A DNA stretch of 64,000 bases from Pseudomonas gingeri (GTDB lineage: Bacteria > Pseudomonadota > Gammaproteobacteria > Pseudomonadales > Pseudomonadaceae): NCBI RefSeq assembly GCF_013386115.1, contig NZ_JACAOR010000001.1:338639-402638 (forward strand). The letters run 5' to 3'. The first letter of the stretch is position 1; every line of letters begins with the position of its first letter. Of this stretch, positions 26,482-34,367 are shown piece by piece. Under the pieces are notes generated by a model. That model had not been told where the DNA came from. It did no database searches and saw nothing but the letters and a program-made list of their open reading frames with translations. The position numbers and the translations under genes are program-made.

Positions 26482-27425
26482 ACCTGCAGCGCTACCGCTT
26501 TATCCTGACCCGGCCGCTGCAATTGCTGCCGGTGCTGTTCGGCATCAGCCTGGTGACCTTCGTCCTGATCCGCTCGATTCCCGGCGATCCGGCGCGGGCA
26601 CTGCTGGGCTCGCGCACCACGCCGGAGGCGCTGGCCAATATCCGCGCCCAGTTCGGTCTCGACCAGCCGCTGCCGATGCAGTACTTCTATTTCCTCAAGA
26701 ACCTGCTGCAAGGCGACCTGGGCCAGTCGATCCAGTACCGGGTCGATACCCTGAAGCTGATCGTCACCCGTATCGAGCCGACGCTGACCCTGGTCCTGGG
26801 CAGTGTCGTGCTGGCACTGCTGATCGCGATCCCGCTGGCTACCCTGGCCGCCCGGCACAAGGGCGGCTGGATCGACAACCTGGTACGGGTGTTCACCACC
26901 AGTGGCCTCGGCGTCCCGGCATTCTGGCTGGGCATCATGCTGATCCTGGTATTCAGCGTGCAACTGGGCTGGTTTCCGGTGACCGGCTACGGCCGTGACT
27001 GGCTGGACAAACTGCACCACCTGGCGCTGCCGTGCCTGACCATAGCCCTGGCGCTGTCCTCGGTGCTGATCCGCAACCTGCGGGCGAGCATGCTGGTGGA
27101 GTTGCAGGCCGATCATGTCACCGCCGCCCGGGCGCGGGGCCTGTCCGACGGAGCGATCCTGCGCCGGCATGTGCTGCCCAATTCCCTGGTGCCCACGGTC
27201 AACCTGCTGGCCGTGAATATCGGCTGGCTGATCAGCAGCACGGTGGTGATCGAAAGCCTGTTCGCCATTCCGGGCATCGGCCAGTTGCTGGTGCGCGGGA
27301 TCTTCGGTCGTGACTACATGGTGGTGCAGGGCGTGGCGATGGTCCTGGCCCTGGCGACGGTGGCGGTTAACTTCCTCGCCGATGTGGCCACCGTGGCGAT
27401 CGATCCGCGGGTGAAAGTCCGATGA
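26478..27425 (+). CDS. peptide ABC transporter permease (DppB/OppB type)
   Basis: A 315-residue inner-membrane permease with six hydrophobic segments, the DppB-type N-terminus (RPLQLLPVLFGISLVTFVLIR, PGDPARALLG) and the EAA coupling loop VTAARARGLSDGAILRRHVL. It forms the channel heterodimer with the next gene product. ATG 26478 overlaps the iminopeptidase stop. The transporter class imports di/oligopeptides, nickel or small amides; in the related GM79 locus it is required for the response to a plant-derived ethanolamine amide. Confidence 0.9.
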   Translation: MNLQRYRFILTRPLQLLPVLFGISLVTFVLIRSIPGDPARALLGSRTTPEALANIRAQFGLDQPLPMQYFYFLKNLLQGDLGQSIQYRVDTLKLIVTRIEPTLTLVLGSVVLALLIAIPLATLAARHKGGWIDNLVRVFTTSGLGVPAFWLGIMLILVFSVQLGWFPVTGYGRDWLDKLHHLALPCLTIALALSSVLIRNLRASMLVELQADHVTAARARGLSDGAILRRHVLPNSLVPTVNLLAVNIGWLISSTVVIESLFAIPGIGQLLVRGIFGRDYMVVQGVAMVLALATVAVNFLADVATVAIDPRVKVR

Positions 27426-28279
27426 GCAGCGCAGGGACCCTGGTGGTGCGGCGCAATGCCATCAGCCTGCGACTGGGCAACGGCCGGCTGGCGATGTATC
27501 TCGGCCTGGCGATTCTCGGCGGCTGGCTGGTGCTGGCGCTCTTCGCCCCGTGGATCGCGCCCTACGACCCGATCCTGCAAAACACCGATGTGCGCTTGCT
27601 GGCGCCGAGCGCGGCCCATCCCTTCGGCACCGATCACTTTGGCCGGGACGTGCTGTCGCGGGTGATCTGGGGGGCCCGGGTCGACTTGCAGTTGTCGGTA
27701 CTGGGGGTGATTTTCCCGTTCCTCATCGGCACCGTGGTCGGTGCCTTGTCCGGTTATATCGGCGGACGTTTCGATACCCTCTGCATGCGCCTGATCGATA
27801 TCGTCCTGGCCTTTCCGTTCCTGGTGCTGATGCTGGCGATCATGGCGATTCTCGGCCCGGGGCTGACCAGCTTCTATATCGCCATGGCCCTGGTCGGCTG
27901 GGTGTCCTACGCGCGGTTGATCCGCTCGCAGATCCTGATCCTCAAGGAAAGCGACTTCGCCCTGGCGGCGAAAAGCCTCGGCTTCGGCCATGGACGCATC
28001 CTGTTCCGGCACCTGCTGCCCAACGCGTTGTTCAGCTCGGTGGTTTTCGCCATGTCCGATGCGGTACTGGTGTTGCTCAATGGCGCCGCCGTGAGCTACC
28101 TGGGGTTGGGCGTGCAACCGCCGACGGCGGAATGGGGCACCATGGTCGCCGAAGGGCAGAGCCTGATTACCAGCGCCTGGTGGATCTGCACCTTCCCGGG
28201 CATCGCCATCGTCACCCTGGCCATGGGTTTCAGCCTGCTGGCCGACGGTGTCGCCGAAGCCATGGGAGAGCGCACATGA
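27422..28279 (+). CDS. peptide ABC transporter permease (DppC/OppC type)
   Basis: A 285-residue permease with the OppC N-terminal extension (LFAPWIAPYDPILQNTDVRL followed by HPFGTDHFGRDVLSRVIWGAR) and the EAA loop ALAAKSLGFGHGRILFRHLLPN. Six membrane segments are evident. ATG 27422 overlaps the DppB-type stop by four bases and its own stop overlaps the ATPase start, so subunits are produced in fixed ratio. It partners the preceding permease. Confidence 0.92.
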   Translation: MSSAGTLVVRRNAISLRLGNGRLAMYLGLAILGGWLVLALFAPWIAPYDPILQNTDVRLLAPSAAHPFGTDHFGRDVLSRVIWGARVDLQLSVLGVIFPFLIGTVVGALSGYIGGRFDTLCMRLIDIVLAFPFLVLMLAIMAILGPGLTSFYIAMALVGWVSYARLIRSQILILKESDFALAAKSLGFGHGRILFRHLLPNALFSSVVFAMSDAVLVLLNGAAVSYLGLGVQPPTAEWGTMVAEGQSLITSAWWICTFPGIAIVTLAMGFSLLADGVAEAMGERT

Positions 28280-29268
28280 GCTCGCCGGTGTTGCAGGTCC
28301 GCGACCTGAGTGTGCTGGCCCATAATGGCCCGACCCCGCTGACCCTGGTCGATCGCCTGTCCTTCGACCTGATGGAAGGGGAAATCCTCGGCCTGGTCGG
28401 GGAAAGCGGTTCGGGCAAGACCCTGGCCTGCCGGGGCCTGATGCGCCTGCTGCCGTCCACCGGGCTCAGTGTCGAGGGCGGCGCCGTGCACCTGGCCGAG
28501 CAGAACCTGCTGGCGCTGGACGAGACCGGCATGCGGGCGATGCGCGGACGCCAGATCGGCATGGTGTTCCAGAACCCGAGCAGTCACCTTGACCCACTGA
28601 TGCGCATCGGCGAGCAGATCGGCGAGGGTATCCGCCAGCATCAGCAGTGTTCGCGCCGCGAGGCGCGCGCGCAGGCGATCGAGGTCCTGCGCCAGGTCGG
28701 TATTCCCGACCCGCAGCGTCGCGTCGACAACTATCCCCACGAATTCTCCGGTGGCATGCGTCAGCGGGCGATGATCGCCGTGGCCCTGGGCTGCGAGCCC
28801 AGGGTGCTGATCGCCGACGAGCCGACCACCGCCCTCGACGTGACGGTACAGGCGCAGATCCTGCGGCTGTTGCTCGACCTGCGGGACCAGCGCGGGCTGT
28901 CATTGATCATGATCACCCATGACCTGGGCGTCGTGGCGCAGACCTGCGATTCGATTGCCGTGATGTATGCCGGTCGCCTGTGCGAGCACGGCAGCAAGCG
29001 CGATCTGCTGGCGCGGCCGCGCCATCCCTATACCGCCGGCCTGGTGGCGTGCCAGCCGGCTGGCGGCGCCGGCCAGGAGCCGCTGCGGACCATCGGCGGC
29101 CAGCCGCCCCTGCTCAACGCCTTGCCGACCGGCTGTCGTTTCAACCCGCGTTGCCAGCACCTGGGCCCGCAGTGCGGCGACGTGTTGCCTGAACTGCGGG
29201 CCATCGAGCAGGGACAGGGACAGCGGGTGGCCTGTCATTACCCCTTGGCGCTGGGAGGCCAGCCATGA
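28276..29268 (+). CDS. peptide ABC transporter ATP-binding protein (DppD/OppD type)
   Basis: A 330-residue ATPase. Walker [10 protein letters not shown]-loop [12 protein letters not shown], signature [16 protein letters not shown], Walker [13 protein letters not shown] and switch His in ITHDLGVV are intact. The C-terminal oligopeptide-transporter extension with Pro/Cys-rich [15 protein letters not shown] follows. The start at ATG 28276 overlaps the permease stop, and its stop overlaps the next ATPase. It powers import together with the DppF-type partner. Confidence 0.93.
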   Translation: MSSPVLQVRDLSVLAHNGPTPLTLVDRLSFDLMEGEILGLVGESGSGKTLACRGLMRLLPSTGLSVEGGAVHLAEQNLLALDETGMRAMRGRQIGMVFQNPSSHLDPLMRIGEQIGEGIRQHQQCSRREARAQAIEVLRQVGIPDPQRRVDNYPHEFSGGMRQRAMIAVALGCEPRVLIADEPTTALDVTVQAQILRLLLDLRDQRGLSLIMITHDLGVVAQTCDSIAVMYAGRLCEHGSKRDLLARPRHPYTAGLVACQPAGGAGQEPLRTIGGQPPLLNALPTGCRFNPRCQHLGPQCGDVLPELRAIEQGQGQRVACHYPLALGGQP

Positions 29269-30278
29269 ACCTGCTTGAAGTCAAGGACCTGCAGGTGCGC
29301 TTCGCCGCACAAGGCAGCGGTTTCCTGGGGATGAACCGGCAATGGGTGAGGGCGGTCAACGGCGTTTCCCTGAGCCTGGGCGCCGGGGAGACCCTGGGCC
29401 TGGTCGGCGAATCCGGCAGCGGCAAGAGCAGCTTTGGCCGGGCCATCCTGCGGCTCAACGATATCGCCGCCGGCCAGGTCCTGTTCGATGGCGTGGATGT
29501 CGCCCAGGGGCACGGGATCGAGCTGGAACGCCTGCGCCGCGAGACCGCGATGATCTTCCAGGATCCCTATGCCGCGCTCAATCCACGCCTGAGCATCGGC
29601 GAAACCCTTGCCGAAGTGCTACGGGTGCAACGCAAGGTGAGTGCCGGGAAGATTCCGGCACGGGTCGAGGAATTGCTGACCCTGGTCGGGCTGCGCCCGG
29701 AACTGGCCGGACGCAAGCCGGGCAGCCTCAGTGGCGGCCAGTGCCAGCGGGTGGGCATCGCCCGGGCGCTGGCGGTGGAACCGCGGCTGATCGTTGCCGA
29801 CGAATGCGTGGCGGCGCTCGATGTGTCGATCCAGGGCCAGATCATCAACCTGCTGCTGGAACTGCGCCAGCGCCTGAACCTGTCGATCCTGTTCATCGCC
29901 CATGACCTGGCCATCGTCCGGCGCCTGTGCGACCGGGTGGCGGTGATGTACCTGGGACAGATCGTCGAAGAAGGCAGCGTCGAGGCGGTCTTCAGCGCCC
30001 CGCGCCATCCCTATACGGCGGCCCTGATCAGTTCGATCCCGGATATCGACCCGGATCGTCGGCTGCCTTCCGAACCCTTGCCCGGCGAACCGCCGAGCCC
30101 GCTGAACGCACCGAGCGGCTGCGCCTTTCACCCGCGTTGCCGTCTCGCCCGGCCCGGCTGTGCCGAGGCAGCGCCGCCGACCCATTACCTCGCGCACCAG
30201 CGCTACAGCTGCGTGCTCGAAGAACCGCTGTCGCAAACCCCAAACCCACCATCGATTAACAGGGAGTTATACGCATGA
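29265..30278 (+). CDS. peptide ABC transporter ATP-binding protein (DppF/OppF type)
   Basis: A 337-residue second ATPase. Walker A GESGSGKS, Q-loop FQDPYAALNPRLS, signature SLSGGQCQRVGIARAL and Walker B IVADECVAALD are present, with the C-terminal Pro/Cys motif FHPRCRLARPGC. Two usually conserved positions differ: Cys replaces Arg in the SGGQ(R)QR signature and Cys replaces Pro after the Walker B Glu. The catalytic Asp and Glu are kept, so activity is expected. Overlaps on both sides (ATGA) place it inside the coupled operon. Confidence 0.92.
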   Translation: MNLLEVKDLQVRFAAQGSGFLGMNRQWVRAVNGVSLSLGAGETLGLVGESGSGKSSFGRAILRLNDIAAGQVLFDGVDVAQGHGIELERLRRETAMIFQDPYAALNPRLSIGETLAEVLRVQRKVSAGKIPARVEELLTLVGLRPELAGRKPGSLSGGQCQRVGIARALAVEPRLIVADECVAALDVSIQGQIINLLLELRQRLNLSILFIAHDLAIVRRLCDRVAVMYLGQIVEEGSVEAVFSAPRHPYTAALISSIPDIDPDRRLPSEPLPGEPPSPLNAPSGCAFHPRCRLARPGCAEAAPPTHYLAHQRYSCVLEEPLSQTPNPPSINRELYA

Positions 30279-31810
30279 GATCCAGGCATTTGAAACTGTT
30301 GAGCGCGGCCGCCCTGGCCGTCTGCTCGTTGGCGGCGGGCGTGGCGCAAGCCGCGGGCGTGCTGACCATTGGTTGCCGGGAAGACAGCACCACCTTCGAC
30401 CCGATCAAGAGTGCGCAGAACCGCGATACCTGGGTGTTCGCCAACGTCTACGACACCCTGGTGCGCGTCGACAAGGCCGGCACCCAGCTGGAGCCCGGCC
30501 TGGCTGAAAGCTGGACGACCTCGCCCGACGGCCTGACCTACACCTTCAAGCTGCGCCCGGCGAAGTTCTCCGACGGTTCGGCGATCACTGCCAGCGACGC
30601 GGCCTTCAGCCTGTTGCGCATCCGCGACAACAAGGCGTCACTGTGGAGCGACTCCTACAAGCTGATCGACAAGGCCGAGGCCAGGGACCCGCAGACCCTG
30701 GTAGTGACCCTCAAGACCCCGTCGGTGCCGTTCGTTTCGCAACTGGCCTCGCCGACCGCCTCGGTGCTGTCGCAAAAGGCCATCGAGAAGATGGGCGAGG
30801 ATGCCTACGCCGAGAAACCGGTGGTGTCCGGAGCCTTTACCGTCAAGGAGTGGATTCGCGGCGATCGCGTGGTCCTGGAGAAGAACCCGGACTTCTGGCA
30901 GGCCGGCAGCGTCAGCCTGGATGGCGTGGAGTGGATTTCCATCCCGGATGACAACACGCGGATGCTCAAGGTCCAGGCCGGCGAGCTGGACTCGGCGATC
31001 TTCGTGCCGTTCTCGCGGGTCGATACCTTGCAGAAAGACAAGAACCTGGTGGTGCACCTGGACCCTTCGACCCGCGAAGACCACCTGCTGATCAACCACG
31101 CCCATGGCGAACTGGCCAAGCCGCAGGTGCGCGAGGCCCTGGACTATGCGATCGACAAGAAGTCGCTGGTGGACACCGTCACCTTCGGCAAGGGCGTCGT
31201 GGCCTACTCCTACATTCCCAAGGGCGGCCAGTACCACTACGCGGACAACCTGCAACGCCCCTACGATCCGGAGAAAGCCAAAAAGCTGCTGAGCGAAGCC
31301 GGGGCCTCGAACCTCAAGCTGAACTATGTGGTCAATGCCGGTAACGAGGCGGACGAGCAGATCGCCGTGATGGTCCAGCAGCAACTGGCCAAGGTCGGGG
31401 TCACCGCCAACCTGCAGAAAGTCGACCCGACGCAGAGCTGGCAGATGCTGATCGACGGGGCCTACGACCTGTCGGTGATGTACTGGACCAACGACATTCT
31501 CGACGCCGACCAGAAGACCACCTTCGTCCTCGGTCACGACACCAACAACAACTACATGACCGGCTACCGGAACGAGAAGGTCAAGGAACTGGTGGCGGCG
31601 GCCCGTGTCGAGAGCGATCCGGTCAAGCGCAAGCAGATGTACATCGACCTGCAGAAGATGGCCAAGGCCGATGTCAACTGGATCGACCTGTATTACAGCC
31701 CGTACATCAACATCTCGCGCAAGAACATCGAGAACTTCCAGCAGAACCCGCTGGGCCGTTTCTCGCTGGAAGAGACCGTGAAGAAGGATGACAAGGTCGC
31801 CAGCAAGTGA
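30275..31810 (+). CDS. ABC transporter substrate-binding protein, family 5 (peptide/amide)
   Basis: A 511-residue SBP_bac_5 protein with a Sec signal peptide ending near GVAQAAG (residue 26). Family landmarks include GCREDSTTFDPIKSAQNRD, VYDTLVRVDKAGTQLEPGLAESW and FTVKEWIRGDRVVLEKNPDFW. It is the extracytoplasmic receptor that sets transporter specificity. In the comparable GM79 locus the binding protein recognises an ethanolamine-derived amide, so a plant-derived small amide or peptide is the leading hypothesis here. It is the last gene, overlaps the ATPase by four bases, and has its own AGGGAG ribosome-binding site, which may lift its translation. A REP pair follows. Confidence 0.92.
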   Translation: MRSRHLKLLSAAALAVCSLAAGVAQAAGVLTIGCREDSTTFDPIKSAQNRDTWVFANVYDTLVRVDKAGTQLEPGLAESWTTSPDGLTYTFKLRPAKFSDGSAITASDAAFSLLRIRDNKASLWSDSYKLIDKAEARDPQTLVVTLKTPSVPFVSQLASPTASVLSQKAIEKMGEDAYAEKPVVSGAFTVKEWIRGDRVVLEKNPDFWQAGSVSLDGVEWISIPDDNTRMLKVQAGELDSAIFVPFSRVDTLQKDKNLVVHLDPSTREDHLLINHAHGELAKPQVREALDYAIDKKSLVDTVTFGKGVVAYSYIPKGGQYHYADNLQRPYDPEKAKKLLSEAGASNLKLNYVVNAGNEADEQIAVMVQQQLAKVGVTANLQKVDPTQSWQMLIDGAYDLSVMYWTNDILDADQKTTFVLGHDTNNNYMTGYRNEKVKELVAAARVESDPVKRKQMYIDLQKMAKADVNWIDLYYSPYINISRKNIENFQQNPLGRFSLEETVKKDDKVASK

Positions 31811-31832
31811 GGGCTGGCTGAGTCGAATACCC

Positions 31833-31922
31833 TGTAGGAGCCGGCTTGCCGGCGATGGCGGTGTTTCAGGCGACGAAGATGTCGGCTGTCAGGTCGCTAT
31901 CGCTGGCAAGCCCGCTCCTGCA
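31833..31922. repeat. REP pair in inverted orientation (REPIN-like)
   Basis: TGTAGGAGCCGGCTTGCCGGCGAT on the left and an inverted ATCGCTGGCAAGCCCGCTCCTGCA on the right, about 40 bases apart, form a REP doublet between the convergent ABC operon and SCP2 gene. Confidence 0.8.
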
Positions 31923-31931
31923 ATGGGCCTA

Positions 31932-32246
31932 TCAGGAGGGGAACAGCTCGCTCAGTTTCATGGCCAGCATCATGTCGCCTTCGGCGCGCAGCTTGCCGCC
32001 CATGAAGGCCTGCATGCCGTCGGTTTCGCCGCTGACGATGCCTTCGAGGGTCTCGCCGTCCATCACCAGGGTCACTTGCGCGTCCGGGTTTTCGCCTTCC
32101 AGCAGTTCGCAGGTGCTGTCCTTGACCACCAGCGAGAAGTTCTTGGTGTCGTCGATACGGAAACCGAACACCAGGTCCAGGCCGGCAGCGGCGGCTGGGT
32201 TGAATTTGGCTTTCATTGCTTGTACGGCATCGGCTACAGAAGTCAT
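31932..32246 (-). CDS. SCP2 sterol-binding domain protein
   Basis: A 104-residue stand-alone SCP2 domain, the usual size, with typical stretches MKAKFNPAAAAGLDLVFGFRI and DAQVTLVMDGETLEGIVSGETD. Such domains bind acyl-CoAs or hydrophobic ligands in a tunnel. It lies 57 bases downstream of the histidine phosphatase gene on the same strand, and in the recalled PAO1 order both adjoin the phosphotransferase/SDR pair now 8 kb away. A lipid-carrier role in fatty-acid catabolism is inferred. Confidence 0.9.
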   Translation of the reverse strand: MTSVADAVQAMKAKFNPAAAAGLDLVFGFRIDDTKNFSLVVKDSTCELLEGENPDAQVTLVMDGETLEGIVSGETDGMQAFMGGKLRAEGDMMLAMKLSELFPS

Positions 32247-32303
32247 GGTTCGATCCTTTTATGGGTGATTACAGCGACCCCAAGGGTCACGGTTGGCCGG
32301 TTC

Positions 32304-33014
32304 TCAACGGAAGGTGATGAGTTCCGGCGCCTTCAGCAGTTGCAAGTGGGTTTGACTGTTGAAGGAAGCCAGGGCCACCTCGCGACCACGGAACTTGAGT
32401 TGGTTGAGCGAGGTGTTGACGATTTGCCAGTTCAGCTCGAACGCCTGTCGCGCGGGCATCCGGGTGATCAGGTGGAGCAGGGCGGTGATGGTGCCGCCCG
32501 AGGTGAATACGGCGATCTTGCGGGTATTGTCGGCGCTGTCGAGGATCCGCTGCAGGCCACCCTGGACACGGTCGACGAACTCCAGCCAGCTTTCCAGGCC
32601 GGAAGGGTCGTGGCTGCCGTCGAGCCAGCGCTCGATGATCAGGGCGAAGATACGTTGGAATTCGCCACGGTTCTGCGCCGCGTTGCGCAGGATATGCAGG
32701 GCTTCGGGTTCGTCCGGCAGCAGGCCGGGGAGCAGGGCGCGGATCACCGCGTCGGCATCGAATTCATTGAAGGCCGGGTCGATCTCCAGCGGCGGTACCG
32801 GCACGCCGACAGTGGCGAACTGTTCCAGGGCCAGGGTCGCGGTGTCCTGCTGGCGACGCAGGTCGCCGGCCAGGCAGCGGTCGAAGCTCAGGCCCAGTTC
32901 GGCCAGGTGCTGGCCGAGGACCTGTGCCTGGCGCACGCCGATCGGCGACAGCACATCGTAGTCGTCGGCACCAAAGGAGGCCTGGCCATGTCGAATCAGG
33001 TAGATACTGCCCAC
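32304..33014 (-). CDS. histidine phosphatase family protein
   Basis: A 236-residue member of the phosphoglycerate-mutase-like superfamily with the RHG signature LIRHGQASFG at residues 5-14 (catalytic His) and ASLRRQQDTA-like DLRRQQDTATL; a second His occurs in VFTSGGTITALL context. The family hydrolyses phosphoesters; substrate unknown. The start is set at GTG 33014 giving MGSIYLIRHG, which fits the family; the frame stays open upstream to 33179, but that part has no domain features. The ribosome-binding site is weak. It pairs with SCP2 and, in the backbone, with a phosphotransferase, suggesting a shared phospho-intermediate. Confidence 0.85.
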   Translation of the reverse strand: MGSIYLIRHGQASFGADDYDVLSPIGVRQAQVLGQHLAELGLSFDRCLAGDLRRQQDTATLALEQFATVGVPVPPLEIDPAFNEFDADAVIRALLPGLLPDEPEALHILRNAAQNRGEFQRIFALIIERWLDGSHDPSGLESWLEFVDRVQGGLQRILDSADNTRKIAVFTSGGTITALLHLITRMPARQAFELNWQIVNTSLNQLKFRGREVALASFNSQTHLQLLKAPELITFR

Positions 33015-33220
33015 GTCCGTGTCGTCCCGGTACGTTGAAGTTCTGGCGAGGTTATGAGGATGCCGGAAGCCTGTCAATGAAAAAACATACGCTCGTTTGA
33101 AATGTTTGTTAGAGACTTGTTTCCCGGCATGACGGCGGCTGGCCGCACGGCGGTCCCGACGGTATGCTTGAAGTGTCATGCCCCCAAAGCCGGGGGTCGC
33201 CTCGTTTTTAAGGAGTCACC

Positions 33221-34243
33221 GTGGAGTTTCTTGCAGAGTACGCAAGTTTTCTGGCTAAAACCGTCACCCTGGTCATCGCCATAGTCGTGGTGCTGGTCGT
33301 CGCGGCTTCATTGCGCAGCAAGGGGCGGCGCAAGTCCGCCGGCCAGTTGCAGGTCAGCAAGCTCAACGATTTCTACAAGGGCCTGCGCGAGCGTCTGGAA
33401 CAGACCCTGCTCGACAAGGACCAGCTCAAGGCGCTGCGCAAGCAGCAGGGCAAGGACGACAAGAAACAGAAGAAACAGCCGGAGGCCAGGCCGCGGGTGT
33501 TCGTGCTGGACTTCGACGGCGATATCAAGGCTTCGGCGACCGAAAGCCTGCGCCACGAAATCACGGCCCTGCTGACCCTGGCCACGCCACGGGACGAAGT
33601 GGTGCTGCGCCTGGAAAGCGGCGGCGGCATGGTCCACAGCTACGGGCTGGCCTCCTCGCAACTGGCTCGTATCCGCCAGGCCGGGGTGCCCCTGACGGTA
33701 TGCATCGACAAGGTCGCGGCCAGCGGCGGCTACATGATGGCCTGCATCGGCGAGAAGATCATCAGCGCGCCCTTTGCCGTGCTGGGCTCCATCGGCGTGG
33801 TGGCACAGCTGCCCAACGTCAACAAGCTGCTGAAGAAGCACGATATCGACTTCGAAGTGCTGACCGCCGGTGAATACAAGCGCACCTTGACAGTGTTCGG
33901 CGAGAACACCGACAAGGGCCGGGAGAAGTTCCAGGAAGATCTGGATATCACCCACCAGCTGTTCAAGAACTTCGTCTCCCGTTACCGTCCGCAGCTGGCC
34001 ATCGATGACGTGGCCACCGGTGAGGTCTGGCTGGGTATTGCCGCGCTGGACAAGCAACTGGTCGACGAACTGCGCACCAGCGACGAGTACCTGGCCGAGC
34101 GCGCCAAGGCCGCCGAGCTGTTCCACCTGCACTACGCCGAACGCAAGAGCCTGCAGGAGCGTGTCGGGTTGGCCGCCAGCGGCTCGATCGACCGTGTGCT
34201 GCTCAACGCCTGGAACCGACTGACCCAGCAGCGTTTCTGGTAG
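33221..34243 (+). CDS. sohB: inner-membrane peptidase SohB (SppA family)
   Basis: A 340-residue S49 protease. One N-terminal membrane helix (about 8-28, LAKTVTLVIAIVVVLVV) anchors it; the catalytic Ser168 in VAASGGYMMAC and the Lys220 in AGEYKRTLTVFG form the Ser/Lys dyad, followed by GSIGVVAQLPNV. A Lys-rich linker sits at about 65-85. It likely degrades signal peptides or membrane-protein fragments. GTG 33221 is the start with AAGGAG at 33210-33215. It is divergent from the phosphatase gene; the 200 intervening bases hold both promoters. Confidence 0.92.
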   Translation: MEFLAEYASFLAKTVTLVIAIVVVLVVAASLRSKGRRKSAGQLQVSKLNDFYKGLRERLEQTLLDKDQLKALRKQQGKDDKKQKKQPEARPRVFVLDFDGDIKASATESLRHEITALLTLATPRDEVVLRLESGGGMVHSYGLASSQLARIRQAGVPLTVCIDKVAASGGYMMACIGEKIISAPFAVLGSIGVVAQLPNVNKLLKKHDIDFEVLTAGEYKRTLTVFGENTDKGREKFQEDLDITHQLFKNFVSRYRPQLAIDDVATGEVWLGIAALDKQLVDELRTSDEYLAERAKAAELFHLHYAERKSLQERVGLAASGSIDRVLLNAWNRLTQQRFW

Positions 34244-34367
34244 AACCCGGCTTGTCGGCTTCCAGCGGTAGGCACCGATGGAAGCCGTCGCACCAGCTAT
34301 AAGTACCCCCTTTCCCGCCAGGCGATCAATACGCTGGAATCTCTAATGGATATCCAGGTTGATTGCC

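Noticed and set aside
34244..34367. An HrpL-type (type III secretion) promoter before the NEL protein
   Set aside because: No GGAACC-N15/16-CCAC arrangement is present in the interval, so delivery by a Hrp system is not supported by its promoter.
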